A DNA stretch of 45,484 bases from Hydrogenophilales bacterium 16-61-112 (GCA_002257045.1 NCHD01000026.1:1-45484), one strand, 5' to 3'. Numbered from the stretch's first letter, positions 18,432-27,588 are shown. Made by a program: numbers and translations. The notes: a model not told the origin generated them from the sequence alone.

Positions 18432-19228
18432 TGCGCAAGCGGCGGCGGATCGATTACGACCATGAGAACCACGACCGCTGGCTGATTTCGTACGCCGATT
18501 TCATCACCCTGCTGTTCGCTTTTTTTGTGGTGATGTATGCCATCTCCGCCGTCAACGAAGGCAAGTACCGCGTCCTGGCGAACTCGCTGGGCGATGCATT
18601 CGGCAACGCGCCCGCCAGCGAAGCTGCCCGGGTGCCGGAATTGCCGAGCCTCAAACTGCCGCCCGAAGTCCGGCAGCGCACCCTCAAACAGCAGCAGTAC
18701 ATCGAGGAGCAGACGCACATGACCGACGTCGCCAACACGCTGCTTGCCGCCATGGGGCCGCTGGTAAAGGAGGGCAAAGTCAAGGTTTCACAGAGCCGGC
18801 GCGGCGTCAGCATCGAAATCAACGCCAATGTCCTGTTCGATCCCGGTCAGGCGAGACTGCATCCGTATTCGCTGCAAGTGCTGCAGACCGTGGCCGCAGC
18901 CTTGAAGAACGAGCCGTTCAAGCTCGAGGTCACCGGCCATACCGACAACGTGCAGATCAGCAATTCCAGCTTTGCCTCGAACTGGGAACTGTCCGCGATG
19001 CGCGCCACCAGCGTGGTGCGGCTGCTGGCGGCCAATGGCATCGACCCGGAACGCCTGCTGGCGATCGGCAGCGAAGCGAGCAAGCCGATCGCCTCCAACG
19101 ACACCGAAGACGGGCGGGCGCGCAATCGCCGCGTCGAATTGATGGTGCTGTCCGGACTGCCTGATATCGTTGAAGAAATTCCGCTCGCGCCCCCCGTGGT
19201 GCAAACAAACACAGCGGCCAGCCCTTGA
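18431..19228 (+). CDS. motD: Second flagellar stator protein MotD
   Basis: A 265-residue MotB-family partner of MotC. The membrane helix carries the ion-binding aspartate D23 (SYADFITLLFAFFVVMYAI). A C-terminal OmpA-like domain (FKLEVTGHTDNVQISNSSFA, NWELSAMRATSVVRLLAANG) binds peptidoglycan. It starts at the base that ends motC. It closes the flagellar block; an 8-bp stem hairpin lies at 19257-19278. Confidence 0.94.
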   Translation: MRKRRRIDYDHENHDRWLISYADFITLLFAFFVVMYAISAVNEGKYRVLANSLGDAFGNAPASEAARVPELPSLKLPPEVRQRTLKQQQYIEEQTHMTDVANTLLAAMGPLVKEGKVKVSQSRRGVSIEINANVLFDPGQARLHPYSLQVLQTVAAALKNEPFKLEVTGHTDNVQISNSSFASNWELSAMRATSVVRLLAANGIDPERLLAIGSEASKPIASNDTEDGRARNRRVELMVLSGLPDIVEEIPLAPPVVQTNTAASP

Positions 19229-19256
19229 AAACCGGCGGATAAGCTCGATACTGCGT

Positions 19257-19278
19257 GCTGGGTGTTTGATCACCCAGC
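19257..19278 (+). terminator. Possible terminator after motD
   Basis: GCTGGGTG (19257-19264) pairs perfectly with CACCCAGC (19271-19278) around TTTGAT. There is no U-tract, so it may be a Rho-assisted or partial stop, or simply a barrier before lon 26 bases downstream. Confidence 0.4.
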
Positions 19279-19304
19279 CCGAATCAACACGAGAACAATA
19301 ATCC

Positions 19305-21692
19305 ATGCCCAAGTCGCCCGCCCCCGAAGATGACGCCTCGACCGAGCTGCAACTGCCGGTCGACCCCCTGTTGCCGAGCGAGCTCTACCTGCTGCCGCTG
19401 ACCGAAAAGCCCTTTTTCCCGGCGCAGACCATGCCGCTGTTGATGAACGAAGCGCCCTGGCTGACCACGGTCGAGGCCATCGGCGAATCCACCCATCACA
19501 TGGTGGGGCTGGTGGTCGTCAAGCCCGACAACACCGACGATGTGAAGCGGGCAGATTTTCGCAATATCGGCACCCTGGTGCGCATCCATCACCCTGTCAG
19601 GTCCGACGGAAAGATGCAGTTCATCGCCGAAGGCCGGCGCCGTTTCCGCATCGTCGAGTGGCTGTCCGAAACTGCGCCGTTCAAGGTGCGGGTCGATTAC
19701 CCGGCGGAAATCGGCAAGCCAGATTCCGAGGAAATCCGCGCCTATTCGATTGCGATCATCAACACGATCAAGGACTTGCTGCCGCTTAATCCACTCTATT
19801 CCGAAGAGTTGAAGTTCTTTCTCAACCGCTTTGGGCCGAACGAGCCGTCACAGCTGACCGACTTTGCCGCCAGCCTCACCACCGCATCGAAGCAGGCCTT
19901 GCAGGATGTGCTGGAAGCCTTTGCGCTGAAAAAGCGTATGGAAAAAGTCCTGGTGCTGTTGAAGAAGGAACTCGACGTTGCGCGCCTGCAATCGGATATC
20001 CGCGACAAGGTCGACGAAAAGATGACCGAGCAGCAGCGCGAGTTCTTCCTGCGCCAGCAGCTCAAGGCGATCCAGAAAGAACTGGGCATCGCCAAAGACG
20101 ACAAGACCGCCGAGCTCGACACCTTCAACGAGCGCATCGCCAAACTGACTTTGCCCGAGGCAGCCAAAAAACGCATCGACGAGGAAATGCACAAGCTGGC
20201 GCTGCTGGAAACCGGCTCGCCGGAATACAGCGTCACCCGCAACTACCTCGACTGGCTGACCGTGCTGCCGTGGGGCGTGCACACGCAAGACAAGATCGAC
20301 CTCGAGGTCGCCCGCAAGATCCTCGACCGCGACCACGACGGTCTCGACGATGTGAAGGACCGCATCATCGAATTCCTTGCCGTGGGCGCGATGCGCGGTG
20401 AAATGGCCGGCTCGATCCTGCTGCTGATCGGCCCGCCCGGCGTCGGCAAGACCTCCATCGGCAAGTCCATCGCCGAAACTCTGGGGCGCAAGTTCTACCG
20501 CTTCTCGGTCGGCGGCATGCGCGACGAGGCCGAAATCAAGGGTCACCGCCGAACCTACATCGGCGCGATGCCGGGCAAGTTCGTGCAGGCGTTAAAGGAA
20601 GTCGGCTCCGCCAACCCGATCATCATGCTCGACGAAATCGACAAAATCGGCGCCAATTACCAGGGCGACCCCGCCTCGGCCTTGCTTGAAGTGCTCGATC
20701 CCGAGCAGAACGCCGACTTTCTTGATCACTATCTCGACGTGCGCTTCGATTTATCCAAGGCGCTGTTCATCTGTACCGCGAACGATTTTTCCATCCCTTC
20801 GGCCCTGCTCGACCGCATGGAAGTCATCCGCCTGTCGGGCTACATCACCGAAGAAAAAATCGCCATCGCCAAGCACCACCTGTGGCCGCGCGTGCTGACC
20901 CGTGCCGGGTTGAAGAAAGGCCAGCTCACCATCACAGAAGTTGCGTTGCGCCACGTGATCGACGGTTACGCACGCGAAGCCGGCGTGCGCAACCTGGAAA
21001 AGCAGCTGGGACGGGTGGCGCGCAAGGCCGTGGTCAAAATCCTCGGCGGGGCGGTGACCCCGATCAAAATCGGCATCAAGGAAGTCGAGGCCTATCTCGA
21101 CAAGCCGGTATTCACGCGGGAAAAACCGATGAGCGGCGTCGGCATCGTCACCGGGCTGGCGTGGACTTCGATGGGCGGGACGACCTTGCCGGTCGAGGCG
21201 AGTCGCGTCCATACGCTTAACCGCGGTTTCAAACTCACCGGCAAGCTGGGCGAGGTGATGAAAGAGTCAGCCGAGATCGCCTACAGTTATGTTGCCTCGC
21301 ACCTGAAGCCCTACGGTGCTGACAGCACCTTCTTCGACAAGAGTTTTGTTCACCTGCATGTCCCGGAAGGCGCAACCCCCAAGGATGGTCCCAGCGCCGG
21401 CGTCACCATGGCGACCGCGCTGCTGTCACTGGCGAAGAACGCAAAAATCAACCGCCCGCTGGCGATGACCGGCGAACTCACGCTCACCGGTCAGGTGTTG
21501 CCGGTCGGCGGCATCCGCGAAAAGGTCATCGCCGCGCGCCGCGTCGGCATCAACGAACTGATTTTGCCTGACGCCAACCGGCGCGATTTCGACAAGTTGC
21601 CCGACCATATCCGCGCCGGCTTGACCGTGCACTTCGCCAAGCGCTATCAGGACGTCGCAGCCGTGGTGTTTGGAGCGCACGCCGCCAAGTAA
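19305..21692 (+). CDS. lon: ATP-dependent protease Lon
   Basis: A 795-residue Lon: N-terminal substrate-binding domain ([20 protein letters not shown] onward), coiled-coil linker ([23 protein letters not shown]), AAA+ module with Walker [16 protein letters not shown] near residue 380 and Walker [12 protein letters not shown], and the peptidase domain with the catalytic pair S697 (PKDGPSAG) and K740 ([12 protein letters not shown]), spaced 43 residues as in E. coli Lon. The N-terminus is about 18 residues longer than in E. coli. It lies 76 bases after motD, so read-through from the flagellar block is possible. Confident as Lon; whether it is the only copy is unknown. Confidence 0.95.
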   Translation: MPKSPAPEDDASTELQLPVDPLLPSELYLLPLTEKPFFPAQTMPLLMNEAPWLTTVEAIGESTHHMVGLVVVKPDNTDDVKRADFRNIGTLVRIHHPVRSDGKMQFIAEGRRRFRIVEWLSETAPFKVRVDYPAEIGKPDSEEIRAYSIAIINTIKDLLPLNPLYSEELKFFLNRFGPNEPSQLTDFAASLTTASKQALQDVLEAFALKKRMEKVLVLLKKELDVARLQSDIRDKVDEKMTEQQREFFLRQQLKAIQKELGIAKDDKTAELDTFNERIAKLTLPEAAKKRIDEEMHKLALLETGSPEYSVTRNYLDWLTVLPWGVHTQDKIDLEVARKILDRDHDGLDDVKDRIIEFLAVGAMRGEMAGSILLLIGPPGVGKTSIGKSIAETLGRKFYRFSVGGMRDEAEIKGHRRTYIGAMPGKFVQALKEVGSANPIIMLDEIDKIGANYQGDPASALLEVLDPEQNADFLDHYLDVRFDLSKALFICTANDFSIPSALLDRMEVIRLSGYITEEKIAIAKHHLWPRVLTRAGLKKGQLTITEVALRHVIDGYAREAGVRNLEKQLGRVARKAVVKILGGAVTPIKIGIKEVEAYLDKPVFTREKPMSGVGIVTGLAWTSMGGTTLPVEASRVHTLNRGFKLTGKLGEVMKESAEIAYSYVASHLKPYGADSTFFDKSFVHLHVPEGATPKDGPSAGVTMATALLSLAKNAKINRPLAMTGELTLTGQVLPVGGIREKVIAARRVGINELILPDANRRDFDKLPDHIRAGLTVHFAKRYQDVAAVVFGAHAAK

Positions 21693-21708
21693 ACCCCAGC
21701 GGCGTGAT

Positions 21709-21939
21709 TCAGATCATTCCGCAATACTGGGCGTGATAGCCCTGGTGGGTGACGGCATCCAGCAGTTGTACCGCGCGAACGCGATCCGGGTTGTACGCGA
21801 CCACCATCAGGTGCGGCGTACGTTCGTTGAATCCAGGTGAAATGACGCCTTCGATGGAACGCATTTGATCTTCCAGATTGTGACGCGCTCGCGCATCGAG
21901 CGTTTCGTCAACATGAAGCACTACATCGCTGATAGTCAT
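21709..21939 (-). CDS. HMA-fold small protein without CxxC
   Basis: A 76-residue protein (MTISDVVLHVDETLDARARH...) with the beta-alpha-beta-beta-alpha-beta pattern of heavy-metal-associated domains (DARARHNLEDQMRSIEGVIS, VVAYNPDRVRAVQLLDAVTHQGY). The usual metal-binding CxxC is absent; the only cysteine is near the end (QYCGMI). The ATG at 21939 has GAAGGAG upstream. It lies convergent to lon and downstream of the dsrE2/tusA pair on the same strand, with a 243-base gap. Metal binding is therefore doubtful; a sulfur-related or regulatory role is only a positional guess. Confidence 0.7.
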   Translation of the reverse strand: MTISDVVLHVDETLDARARHNLEDQMRSIEGVISPGFNERTPHLMVVAYNPDRVRAVQLLDAVTHQGYHAQYCGMI

Positions 21940-22182
21940 GATGAACTCCTTCGTTCGCACTACAGGAACCAGGAACGGCTACAAGACTAGCGTGCTGGAA
22001 AAACAAGGCAAATAACGATTCCTGATGGCTCTCCAAAACTTGAGGCATGCATCAGTAAAACTAGTTGGACACATTCATCCGGGTTGATTGCAGTTTGACG
22101 TTTAATGCCACTTTCGTTGGCAGGGCATCGCAGCAACGGGGGCTACTAATCGGAGCAACCCACCGCAGGTGCGTGTCCCGTA
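21940..22182 (-). other. Gap between dsrE2 and HMA-fold gene
   Basis: A 243-base non-coding stretch. It should contain the promoter of the HMA-fold gene on the minus strand. No clear terminator, operator or RNA structure was seen. Confidence 0.4.
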
Positions 22183-22794
22183 TCAAATAAACAGACAAAC
22201 ATCCGACTTTTGCGCAACCGGTAAAAAGCTGGCTGCGCCGATCCAGTCGGTGATTTCAGGAATGAACGCGTCGTGAGAATGACCGAACAGTTCCACAGTC
22301 ATCTGACAGGCCACTAGCTTTACGTCAGATTCTATACAGATCGACCGCAGTTCTTCGATGCTGGCCACACCGTTGTTTTTCACCGTTTGTTGCATCAAAC
22401 CAGTCGCCATTTTCTCGAAACCGGGCATGCCGGCCATCACAAGATTCGGGATTTTCCAGTTGATATCCTTGAACCATTGCGGACCGAACGGCATTTTCAT
22501 GGGCATGCTCGGGTTTCCGAGTGGGCTGATTTCAAGGTGCAAGTCTTTCTTCAGCAGCTCGAGCCCATAAAAGGTGAAGAACACCGAGACGTCCCAGCCC
22601 AGGGCCGATGCGGTGGACGCCAGAATGAACGGAGGATAGGCCCAGTCGAGCGTGCCCTTGGTGGCGATAATCGCCAGCGATGGGACATGTGCGGCTGCGC
22701 GCTCTGCCATTCTGGTTTCAAATCGTTCATCAAACCATTGATCGAAAATAGATTTATCCAGATTTTCCGGAAGGATTATATCGAGCTTGCCCAT
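22183..22794 (-). CDS. dsrE2: DsrE2-family sulfur carrier protein
   Basis: A 203-residue DsrE/DsrF-like protein of the DsrE2 type. It has the nucleotide-like fold start SLAIIATKGTLDWAYPPFILAS, the segment ALGWDVSVFFTFYGLELL, and the conserved cysteine C163 in LVACQMTVELFG, with C153 and C200 also present. In sulfur oxidisers DsrE2 works with TusA and a rhodanese in persulfide transfer toward sHdr or Dsr oxidation. The ATG at 22794 is chosen because GAGGAG lies 6 bases upstream; an alternative ATG two codons earlier is too close. It begins 10 bases after tusA, so they form one operon. Confidence 0.88.
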   Translation of the reverse strand: MGKLDIILPENLDKSIFDQWFDERFETRMAERAAAHVPSLAIIATKGTLDWAYPPFILASTASALGWDVSVFFTFYGLELLKKDLHLEISPLGNPSMPMKMPFGPQWFKDINWKIPNLVMAGMPGFEKMATGLMQQTVKNNGVASIEELRSICIESDVKLVACQMTVELFGHSHDAFIPEITDWIGAASFLPVAQKSDVCLFI

Positions 22795-22804
22795 GATCAT
22801 CTCC

Positions 22805-23038
22805 TCAGGATTTACGCACAACATACACAAATTCGCCTTGTTCCTGGTTGGAAGAAAGCAGTTCATTCCCGGTTTGCTTGCAGAACGCCTGCATGTCCTT
22901 GAACGATCCCGGGTCGGTGGAGGTAATAGCGAGCGTTTCGCCCGAGCTCATGGCAGACAGGGCTTTTTTGGTGCGCAGAATGGGGAGCGGGCAGTTCATG
23001 CCGCGAGCGTCGAGAGTTTGGGTTGCGTGGGTGTTCAT
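22805..23038 (-). CDS. tusA: Sulfur carrier protein TusA
   Basis: A 77-residue TusA/SirA-family protein with the active cysteine C16 in the CPxP motif (RGMNCPLPILRTKKAL) and the conserved SGETLAITSTDPGS segment. TusA carries persulfide sulfur between enzymes. The ATG at 23038, with AAGGAG 8 bases upstream, is preferred to an adjacent TTG. It is followed directly by dsrE2. Two palindromes related to the operator of the neighbouring TetR gene lie in its leader, so regulation by that repressor is likely. Confidence 0.93.
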   Translation of the reverse strand: MNTHATQTLDARGMNCPLPILRTKKALSAMSSGETLAITSTDPGSFKDMQAFCKQTGNELLSSNQEQGEFVYVVRKS

Positions 23039-23062
23039 CAAGGAGCTCCTTCAGATGATAGA

Positions 23063-23076
23063 TGACCGTACGGTCA
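23063..23076. promoter_or_regulatory. Candidate TetR operator proximal to tusA
   Basis: A perfect 14-bp palindrome, TGACCGTACGGTCA, 25 bases upstream of the tusA ATG. It shares the GACCG/CGGTC half-sites with the palindromes at 23171 and 23844. Binding here would block tusA-dsrE2 transcription or its elongation. Confidence 0.6.
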
Positions 23077-23170
23077 AGAAAATCGGCAAAAAAATGCCGG
23101 GCGATACACCGTGAACAGCGGAAACCGGGGCAACAGCGTCTAATGGACAATCCAGCAACGTCATACCGCT

Positions 23171-23185
23171 AGACCGGTCGGTTAA
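23171..23185. promoter_or_regulatory. Candidate TetR operator upstream of tusA
   Basis: GACCGGTCGGTTAA within 23171-23185, lying between the TetR gene and tusA. It shares ACCGGTCGGTYAA with the reverse complement of the site before the TetR start, which is good evidence that the same repressor binds both. Confidence 0.65.
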
Positions 23186-23223
23186 TATTCAAGACGAAAA
23201 AAAGCGTCTGGATTGCATCGCAA

Positions 23224-23829
23224 TCAGGCGCGCTTCAGTTCAATCCGCAGGGTCTTGATCGCGGGACCCAGGCGATAAAGGAGTTCGGGGTCGTTTTGCG
23301 ATTTGGCCAGCAAAATCACACCTTCGAGGTAGGCCAGCATGGCTTCCGCGGTCAGTTCGCTATCCAGCGGCGCAATGGTGCCCTCAGCAACAGCCTGTTC
23401 GAGCGCATCCTTGAAGCGGAATTTGGCCTGCGTAAAAATGGCCAGTAGCTTGGCGCGCAGGATATCGTCCTGCGTGCTGACTTCAAGCGTCAGATTGCCG
23501 AAGATGCACCCCAGCATCCGCCCATGCACTTCCTTGATCGATTTTTGCCAGAAATACGCGGCGTCGATCAGGTAGTCGATGCGTTCCATCGGGGGCAAAG
23601 CCGGATCGAAGGCTTCAGCCACGAATCCGTTGGCCCAGTCGTCAGCGAACTCGTCGATAACGGCCATCGCCAGATCGCGCTTGGACGGAAAGAAATGGTA
23701 AAAGCTGCCTTTTTGCACGCCAGCGTTGTCGCAGATTTCCTGAATGCCGACATTGGCATAACTGCGCGAATGGAAGCGCGTTTTTGCGGCGGCAATGATG
23801 CGCGATCGGGTGTCGGTTGCAATATTCAT
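23224..23829 (-). CDS. TetR/AcrR-family transcriptional regulator
   Basis: A 201-residue repressor. The N-terminal helix-turn-helix is RIIAAAKTRFHSRSYANVGI followed by QEICDNAGVQKGSFYHFFPSKRDLAM, typical of TetR. The C-terminal ligand domain (QKSIKEVHGRMLGCIFGNLTLE) is of the common AcrR/TetR_C type, with C at CIFGN as a possible redox or thiol-sensing residue (inference). The ATG at 23829 is preferred over a start 12 codons upstream, which would overlap the operator. It is followed on the same strand by tusA-dsrE2 and shares operator sequences with them, so it probably regulates itself and the sulfur carriers. Confidence 0.88.
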   Translation of the reverse strand: MNIATDTRSRIIAAAKTRFHSRSYANVGIQEICDNAGVQKGSFYHFFPSKRDLAMAVIDEFADDWANGFVAEAFDPALPPMERIDYLIDAAYFWQKSIKEVHGRMLGCIFGNLTLEVSTQDDILRAKLLAIFTQAKFRFKDALEQAVAEGTIAPLDSELTAEAMLAYLEGVILLAKSQNDPELLYRLGPAIKTLRIELKRA

Positions 23830-23843
23830 GGTTCGAACCTTAG

Positions 23844-23859
23844 TTGACCGACCGGTAAA
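23844..23859. promoter_or_regulatory. TetR autoregulatory operator
   Basis: TTGACCGACCGGTAAA lies 15 bases before the TetR-family start codon. Its reverse complement, TTTACCGGTCGGTCAA, matches the site at 23171. The position suggests autorepression; it could also touch the divergent scpA promoter. Confidence 0.65.
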
Positions 23860-23942
23860 ATGCAAGTGCTTCGTTTCATCCGATTGATTGCAAAACCGAA
23901 TCCACGTTATTTTGAATGGTCGCTCTCGGGTAAAATCGCCCC

Positions 23943-24782
23943 ATGCAAGCCGCCGAACCTGCTCACGCCCTGATACCCGACGCGCCGCATGCGCCTGTCA
24001 TCAAGGTGCGCGGCGAGACGCTCACCGAACTGCCGCAGGATCTATATATTCCGCCGGATGCGCTCGAGATTTTTCTCGATGCCTTCGAGGGGCCGCTCGA
24101 TTTGCTGCTCTACCTGATCCGGCGCCAGAATCTGGACGTGCTGGACATTCCGATGGCGGCGCTGACCAAACAATACATGGCTTACGTCGAGGCGGCGCGC
24201 GCCACCCGGCTGGAGCTGGCGGCGGAATACCTGCTGATGGCCGCCATGCTGATCGACATCAAGTCGCGCATGCTGTTGCCGCGCCGAGAACAGGCCGAAG
24301 AAGCGAACGAGGCCGACGATCCACGTGCCGAACTGGTGCGCCGCCTGCTGGAGTACGAGCAGATGAAGCTTGCCGGCCAGCATCTCAACGCCATGCCGCA
24401 GGCTGGACGCGATTTCGATACCGTTAGCGTGTTCGTGCCCGCAGCGTCCAGGCAATGGCCGAGTCTTCATGCAGAAGAACTCGCTGCAGCGTGGCTGGCG
24501 ATTTTGTCACGCGCCAAGAACCGCACTCACCACCGCATCGGCCGGCAGGAACTCTCCATCCGCGAGCACATGACCCGGATACTGAAGCGATTGACGCCCG
24601 GAGAATTTATGGAATTCAAGGACTTGTTTCCTGAATCTTCGACCGTACATGAACTTGTAGTCACGTTTCTTGCGGTGCTGGAGCTGACTAAGGAAACTCT
24701 GCTCGACGTCTCTCAAGCCGAGCCTTTTGCCCCCATTTACGTCAAGCTGCACACCTACCTGCATGAACCTGCAACCGATTGA
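23943..24782 (+). CDS. scpA: Segregation and condensation protein A
   Basis: ScpA is the kleisin of the Smc-ScpAB chromosome condensation complex. The 279-residue protein has the conserved N-terminal FEGPLDLLLYLIRRQNLDVLDI and the hydrophobic helix AAEYLLMAAMLIDIKSRMLLPR, with the C-terminal winged-helix region ending EPFAPIYVKLH. It overlaps scpB by 20 bases. Standard housekeeping context with scpB and rluB. Confidence 0.94.
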   Translation: MQAAEPAHALIPDAPHAPVIKVRGETLTELPQDLYIPPDALEIFLDAFEGPLDLLLYLIRRQNLDVLDIPMAALTKQYMAYVEAARATRLELAAEYLLMAAMLIDIKSRMLLPRREQAEEANEADDPRAELVRRLLEYEQMKLAGQHLNAMPQAGRDFDTVSVFVPAASRQWPSLHAEELAAAWLAILSRAKNRTHHRIGRQELSIREHMTRILKRLTPGEFMEFKDLFPESSTVHELVVTFLAVLELTKETLLDVSQAEPFAPIYVKLHTYLHEPATD

Positions 24783-25449
24783 CCGCCCTGAGGATTTGAA
24801 GCGTATTCTGGAGGCTGCCTTGCTGGTAGCTGTTGAACCGCTGTCGCTGGCCGAGCTCAAACGCATGTTCGAATACGAGGAATCGGATTCGAGCGTGCCC
24901 AACGACGTGCTGCGTCGCGCGCTCGATGAATTGCGTGTGGACTGGCAGGATCGGGGGGTTGAACTGACGCAGGTGGCCGACGGCTGGCGCTTTCAGACCC
25001 GCCCCGAAATGCAGCCCTGGATCGCGCGGCTCAAAAACGAGAAACCGCCGCGCTATTCGCGCGCCGTGCTGGAAACCCTGGCCATCATCGCTTACCGGCA
25101 GCCGGCGACGCGCGGTGACATCGAAGATATCCGCGGCGTTGCCGTCAATCCGCATATCATCAAAACGCTGGAAGAACGCGGCTGGATCGAGGCCATCGGC
25201 CATCGCGACGTGCCGGGACGTCCGGCCCTGTTCGGCACCACTCAGCACTTTTTGAGCGACCTGAACCTGCGTACGGTGGCCGAATTGCCGCCGCTGGATG
25301 AGCTGGGCGCATTGGTGACACCGGATGAAACTGCATTGATTCCGGAATTACGCGCTGAATTGCTGGACAATAGCACCCCCCGCACGGTTGGCGCGGTCAT
25401 CGAAGTCGCCAGCGCCGCAGTTATCAGTACGGTCACCGAGACTCATTAA
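24763..25449 (+). CDS. scpB: Segregation and condensation protein B
   Basis: ScpB dimers bind ScpA in the condensin complex. The 228-residue protein contains the winged-helix signatures LKRILEAALLVAVEPLSLAE, RYSRAVLETLAIIAYRQPATRGDIEDIRG and GRPALFGTT. The ATG at 24763 lies inside scpA; an earlier start at 24727 would add unlike residues. rluB begins 1 base after its stop. Confidence 0.94.
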   Translation: MNLQPIDRPEDLKRILEAALLVAVEPLSLAELKRMFEYEESDSSVPNDVLRRALDELRVDWQDRGVELTQVADGWRFQTRPEMQPWIARLKNEKPPRYSRAVLETLAIIAYRQPATRGDIEDIRGVAVNPHIIKTLEERGWIEAIGHRDVPGRPALFGTTQHFLSDLNLRTVAELPPLDELGALVTPDETALIPELRAELLDNSTPRTVGAVIEVASAAVISTVTETH

Positions 25450-25450
25450 T

Positions 25451-26341
25451 ATGGCACGCCCTTTATCTCCCATTCGCCGTTCGCCCACCGCCCCCATGGG
25501 GCGGGCCGCGAGCCGCCTGCAACAGGCGATCGCCCCCGAAGCTGCCAGTGAGCGCCTGCAAAAGGCGCTGGCCTCGGCTGGCGTCGGCTCGCGCCGCGAA
25601 ATGGAAGAATGGATTGCCGAGGGGCGGGTGCAGGTCAATGGCGAAACCGCCAGCGTCGGCTGCAAGGTCGGGCCGCGCGACGTGGTCAAGGTCAGCGGCC
25701 GCCGCGTTTATCTGCGCTTTGACGAAAAACGCACGCGCATCCTGATTTATCACAAGTCGGACGGCGAAATTGTCACCCGCGACGACCCCAAAGGCCGCGC
25801 CACGGTATTCGATTCGCTGCCCAAGCTGCGCGGCGCCAAGTGGATCGCGATTGGCCGGCTGGACTACAACACCGACGGTTTGATGATTTTCACCACCTCG
25901 GGTGAACTGGCCAATAACCTGATGCATCCGCGTTTTGAAGTCGAGCGCGAATACGCCGTGCGGGTATTGGGCGAACTGACCGAGGACATGATTGCGCAGC
26001 TGATCGCCGGGGTGGAGCTTGAAGATGGCCCGGCACACGTAGAAAGCTGTTTTGCCGGCGGCGGCGAAGGTGTCAACCACTGGTATCGCGTCATCATCAA
26101 GGAAGGCCGCAAGCGCGAAGTGCGGCGGCTGTTCGAGCATTTCGGCCTGACGGTTTCACGCCTGACCCGCGTCCGCTTTGGCCCAATCGCGTTGCCGCCG
26201 CAACTGCGCCGTGGCCAGAAAATGGAACTCGAAGACGATCTGGTCGCGCGCGTGCTGGAGTGGGCCGAAATGGCGCCCAGCCCACGTCGCCAGATTCGCG
26301 GCGTCCTGGACAAGCACGCGCGTAAGCCGCGCATGCGCTGA
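25451..26341 (+). CDS. rluB: 23S rRNA pseudouridine synthase RluB
   Basis: Makes pseudouridine at a helix-89-region site in 23S rRNA (position 2605 in E. coli numbering, known for the family). The 296-residue protein has an N-terminal S4 RNA-binding domain (ERLQKALASAGVGSRREMEEWI) and the RsuA/RluB catalytic motif GRLDYNTDGLMIFT with D138. The start at 25451 is the first ATG after scpB. The closely related RluE or RsuA is a less likely alternative, because the scpB-rluB pairing is characteristic. Confidence 0.92.
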   Translation: MARPLSPIRRSPTAPMGRAASRLQQAIAPEAASERLQKALASAGVGSRREMEEWIAEGRVQVNGETASVGCKVGPRDVVKVSGRRVYLRFDEKRTRILIYHKSDGEIVTRDDPKGRATVFDSLPKLRGAKWIAIGRLDYNTDGLMIFTTSGELANNLMHPRFEVEREYAVRVLGELTEDMIAQLIAGVELEDGPAHVESCFAGGGEGVNHWYRVIIKEGRKREVRRLFEHFGLTVSRLTRVRFGPIALPPQLRRGQKMELEDDLVARVLEWAEMAPSPRRQIRGVLDKHARKPRMR

Positions 26342-26351
26342 AGCCATTTTC

Positions 26352-26990
26352 ATGAAGCTGATCCTGGCCGACGACCATACTTTGTTTCGTAACGGACTGA
26401 TTATGCTGCTGAATGCGCATAGTGCAGACTGCGAAATCTGGGAAGGTGATGGCCTGGATGCTGCGCTTGCCGAGGCACAGGCGCATCCCGATGCCGATGT
26501 TGCGCTGCTTGATCTGCATATGCCCGGCATGGACGGCGTGCAGGGTCTCCGGCGTTTCGTTGCCTTGCATCCAGAACTGCCGGTGATCATCCTGACCGGC
26601 GCCGAAGAGCCGCAACAAATTCAGGACGTGCTGGCAGCCGGGGCGGCCGGCTTTATTCCCAAAAGTTCCACACCTGCCGTGATGCTGTCAGCCATCCAGC
26701 TGGTGCTTTCGGGCGGCACCTATATCCCCAGGCAAATGCTGTCCAGCGCAGCAGGCCTGGCATCTGTCCCGCACCCTGCCAGGGAGTGCGCCAAAACCCT
26801 GTTGACCGAACGCCAGATGCAAGTGTTGCGCCTGTTGGCAGAGGGCAAGCCCAACAAACTTATTTGCCGGGAGTTGGATATCGAAACCGGCACCGTCAAA
26901 GCCCATATCGCCACCATCTTTCGCGTGCTGGACGTGGTCAATCGGACCGAAGCGGTGACTGTGGCGCGGAATATAGGCTTACTGGATTAA
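26352..26990 (+). CDS. NarL/FixJ-family response regulator
   Basis: A 212-residue DNA-binding response regulator. Receiver domain: D9/D10-type acidic pair in ILADDHTLFRNGL, phosphoacceptor D54 (VALLDLHMPGMDG), T/K pair with K104 (FIPKSS). C-terminal LuxR-type helix-turn-helix: LTERQMQVLRLLAEGKPNKLICRELDIETGTVKAHIATIFRVL. It follows rluB by 10 bases but has no kinase next to it. The hybrid kinase at 31307 is the nearest candidate partner; this pairing is inference. Confidence 0.88.
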   Translation: MKLILADDHTLFRNGLIMLLNAHSADCEIWEGDGLDAALAEAQAHPDADVALLDLHMPGMDGVQGLRRFVALHPELPVIILTGAEEPQQIQDVLAAGAAGFIPKSSTPAVMLSAIQLVLSGGTYIPRQMLSSAAGLASVPHPARECAKTLLTERQMQVLRLLAEGKPNKLICRELDIETGTVKAHIATIFRVLDVVNRTEAVTVARNIGLLD

Positions 26991-27113
26991 ATTGCCCCGA
27001 TCTGGGCGCCATCGAATCCACGTCAGCGAATCTGTCCCCAAATGAAAACAGCGGCAGCCGAGGCAGCACCCGAATCGCAGGCAACCAACATCGGTCGATC
27101 CGGCAACCCAGGC

Positions 27114-27488
27114 TTATTCCATGTTGGCCGAGATCGTAGTAAAGAACGGTGCGGAACTGATGCGCATCGGCAAGCCCGTAACCACAACGAGTCGATACGA
27201 CGCAGCTTCCACACTGTCCGGCAATTCCGCGACAATTTCCGAGTCGGAATTTTCCCGTATTTTTAGCGGCAGTTTGCCAAGAAACACCCCTGGCGCTGGC
27301 CGCCCAAAGCCACGACCCCGGATCGTCAATAGCGACAGATTGCCGTTGACTTGCGTGCTGTCTATCCAGGGAGGCTGTGCGCTGCCACTGCCCCCTGCAT
27401 GAACAGTGCCGATGAAAAGGATTGCACTGCCGAGCAGGGCAGCGAGAAGGGGGGGCTTATACATGGCCGGTTCGTGCAGAAACTTCAT
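27114..27488 (-). CDS. Exported IPT/TIG-like small protein
   Basis: A 124-residue protein with a signal peptide (PPLLAALLGSAILFIGTVHA) and a single beta-rich domain resembling IPT/TIG Ig-like folds (NLSLLTIRGRGFGRPAPGVFLG, SDSEIVAELPDSVEAASYRLVV). The likely start is the ATG at 27488 after AAAGAGAG; an ATG at 27464 is possible. It is convergent with the NarL-type regulator. Function is unknown; the fold suggests binding at the cell envelope. Confidence 0.65.
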   Translation of the reverse strand: MKFLHEPAMYKPPLLAALLGSAILFIGTVHAGGSGSAQPPWIDSTQVNGNLSLLTIRGRGFGRPAPGVFLGKLPLKIRENSDSEIVAELPDSVEAASYRLVVVTGLPMRISSAPFFTTISANME

Positions 27489-27588
27489 TTCAACTCTCTT
27501 TCAAGAATGTTGCCGCGGACAAACAGTTAATTAATCCCCCGCCGCGACGAATGGGGACGCCAAACAGATTGATTACGACAGCGATCTG

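Noticed and set aside
26991-27113. A possible gene between the NarL-type regulator and the IPT/TIG-like gene
   Set aside because: Only short convergent intergenic sequence; frames here have no start signals or family features.
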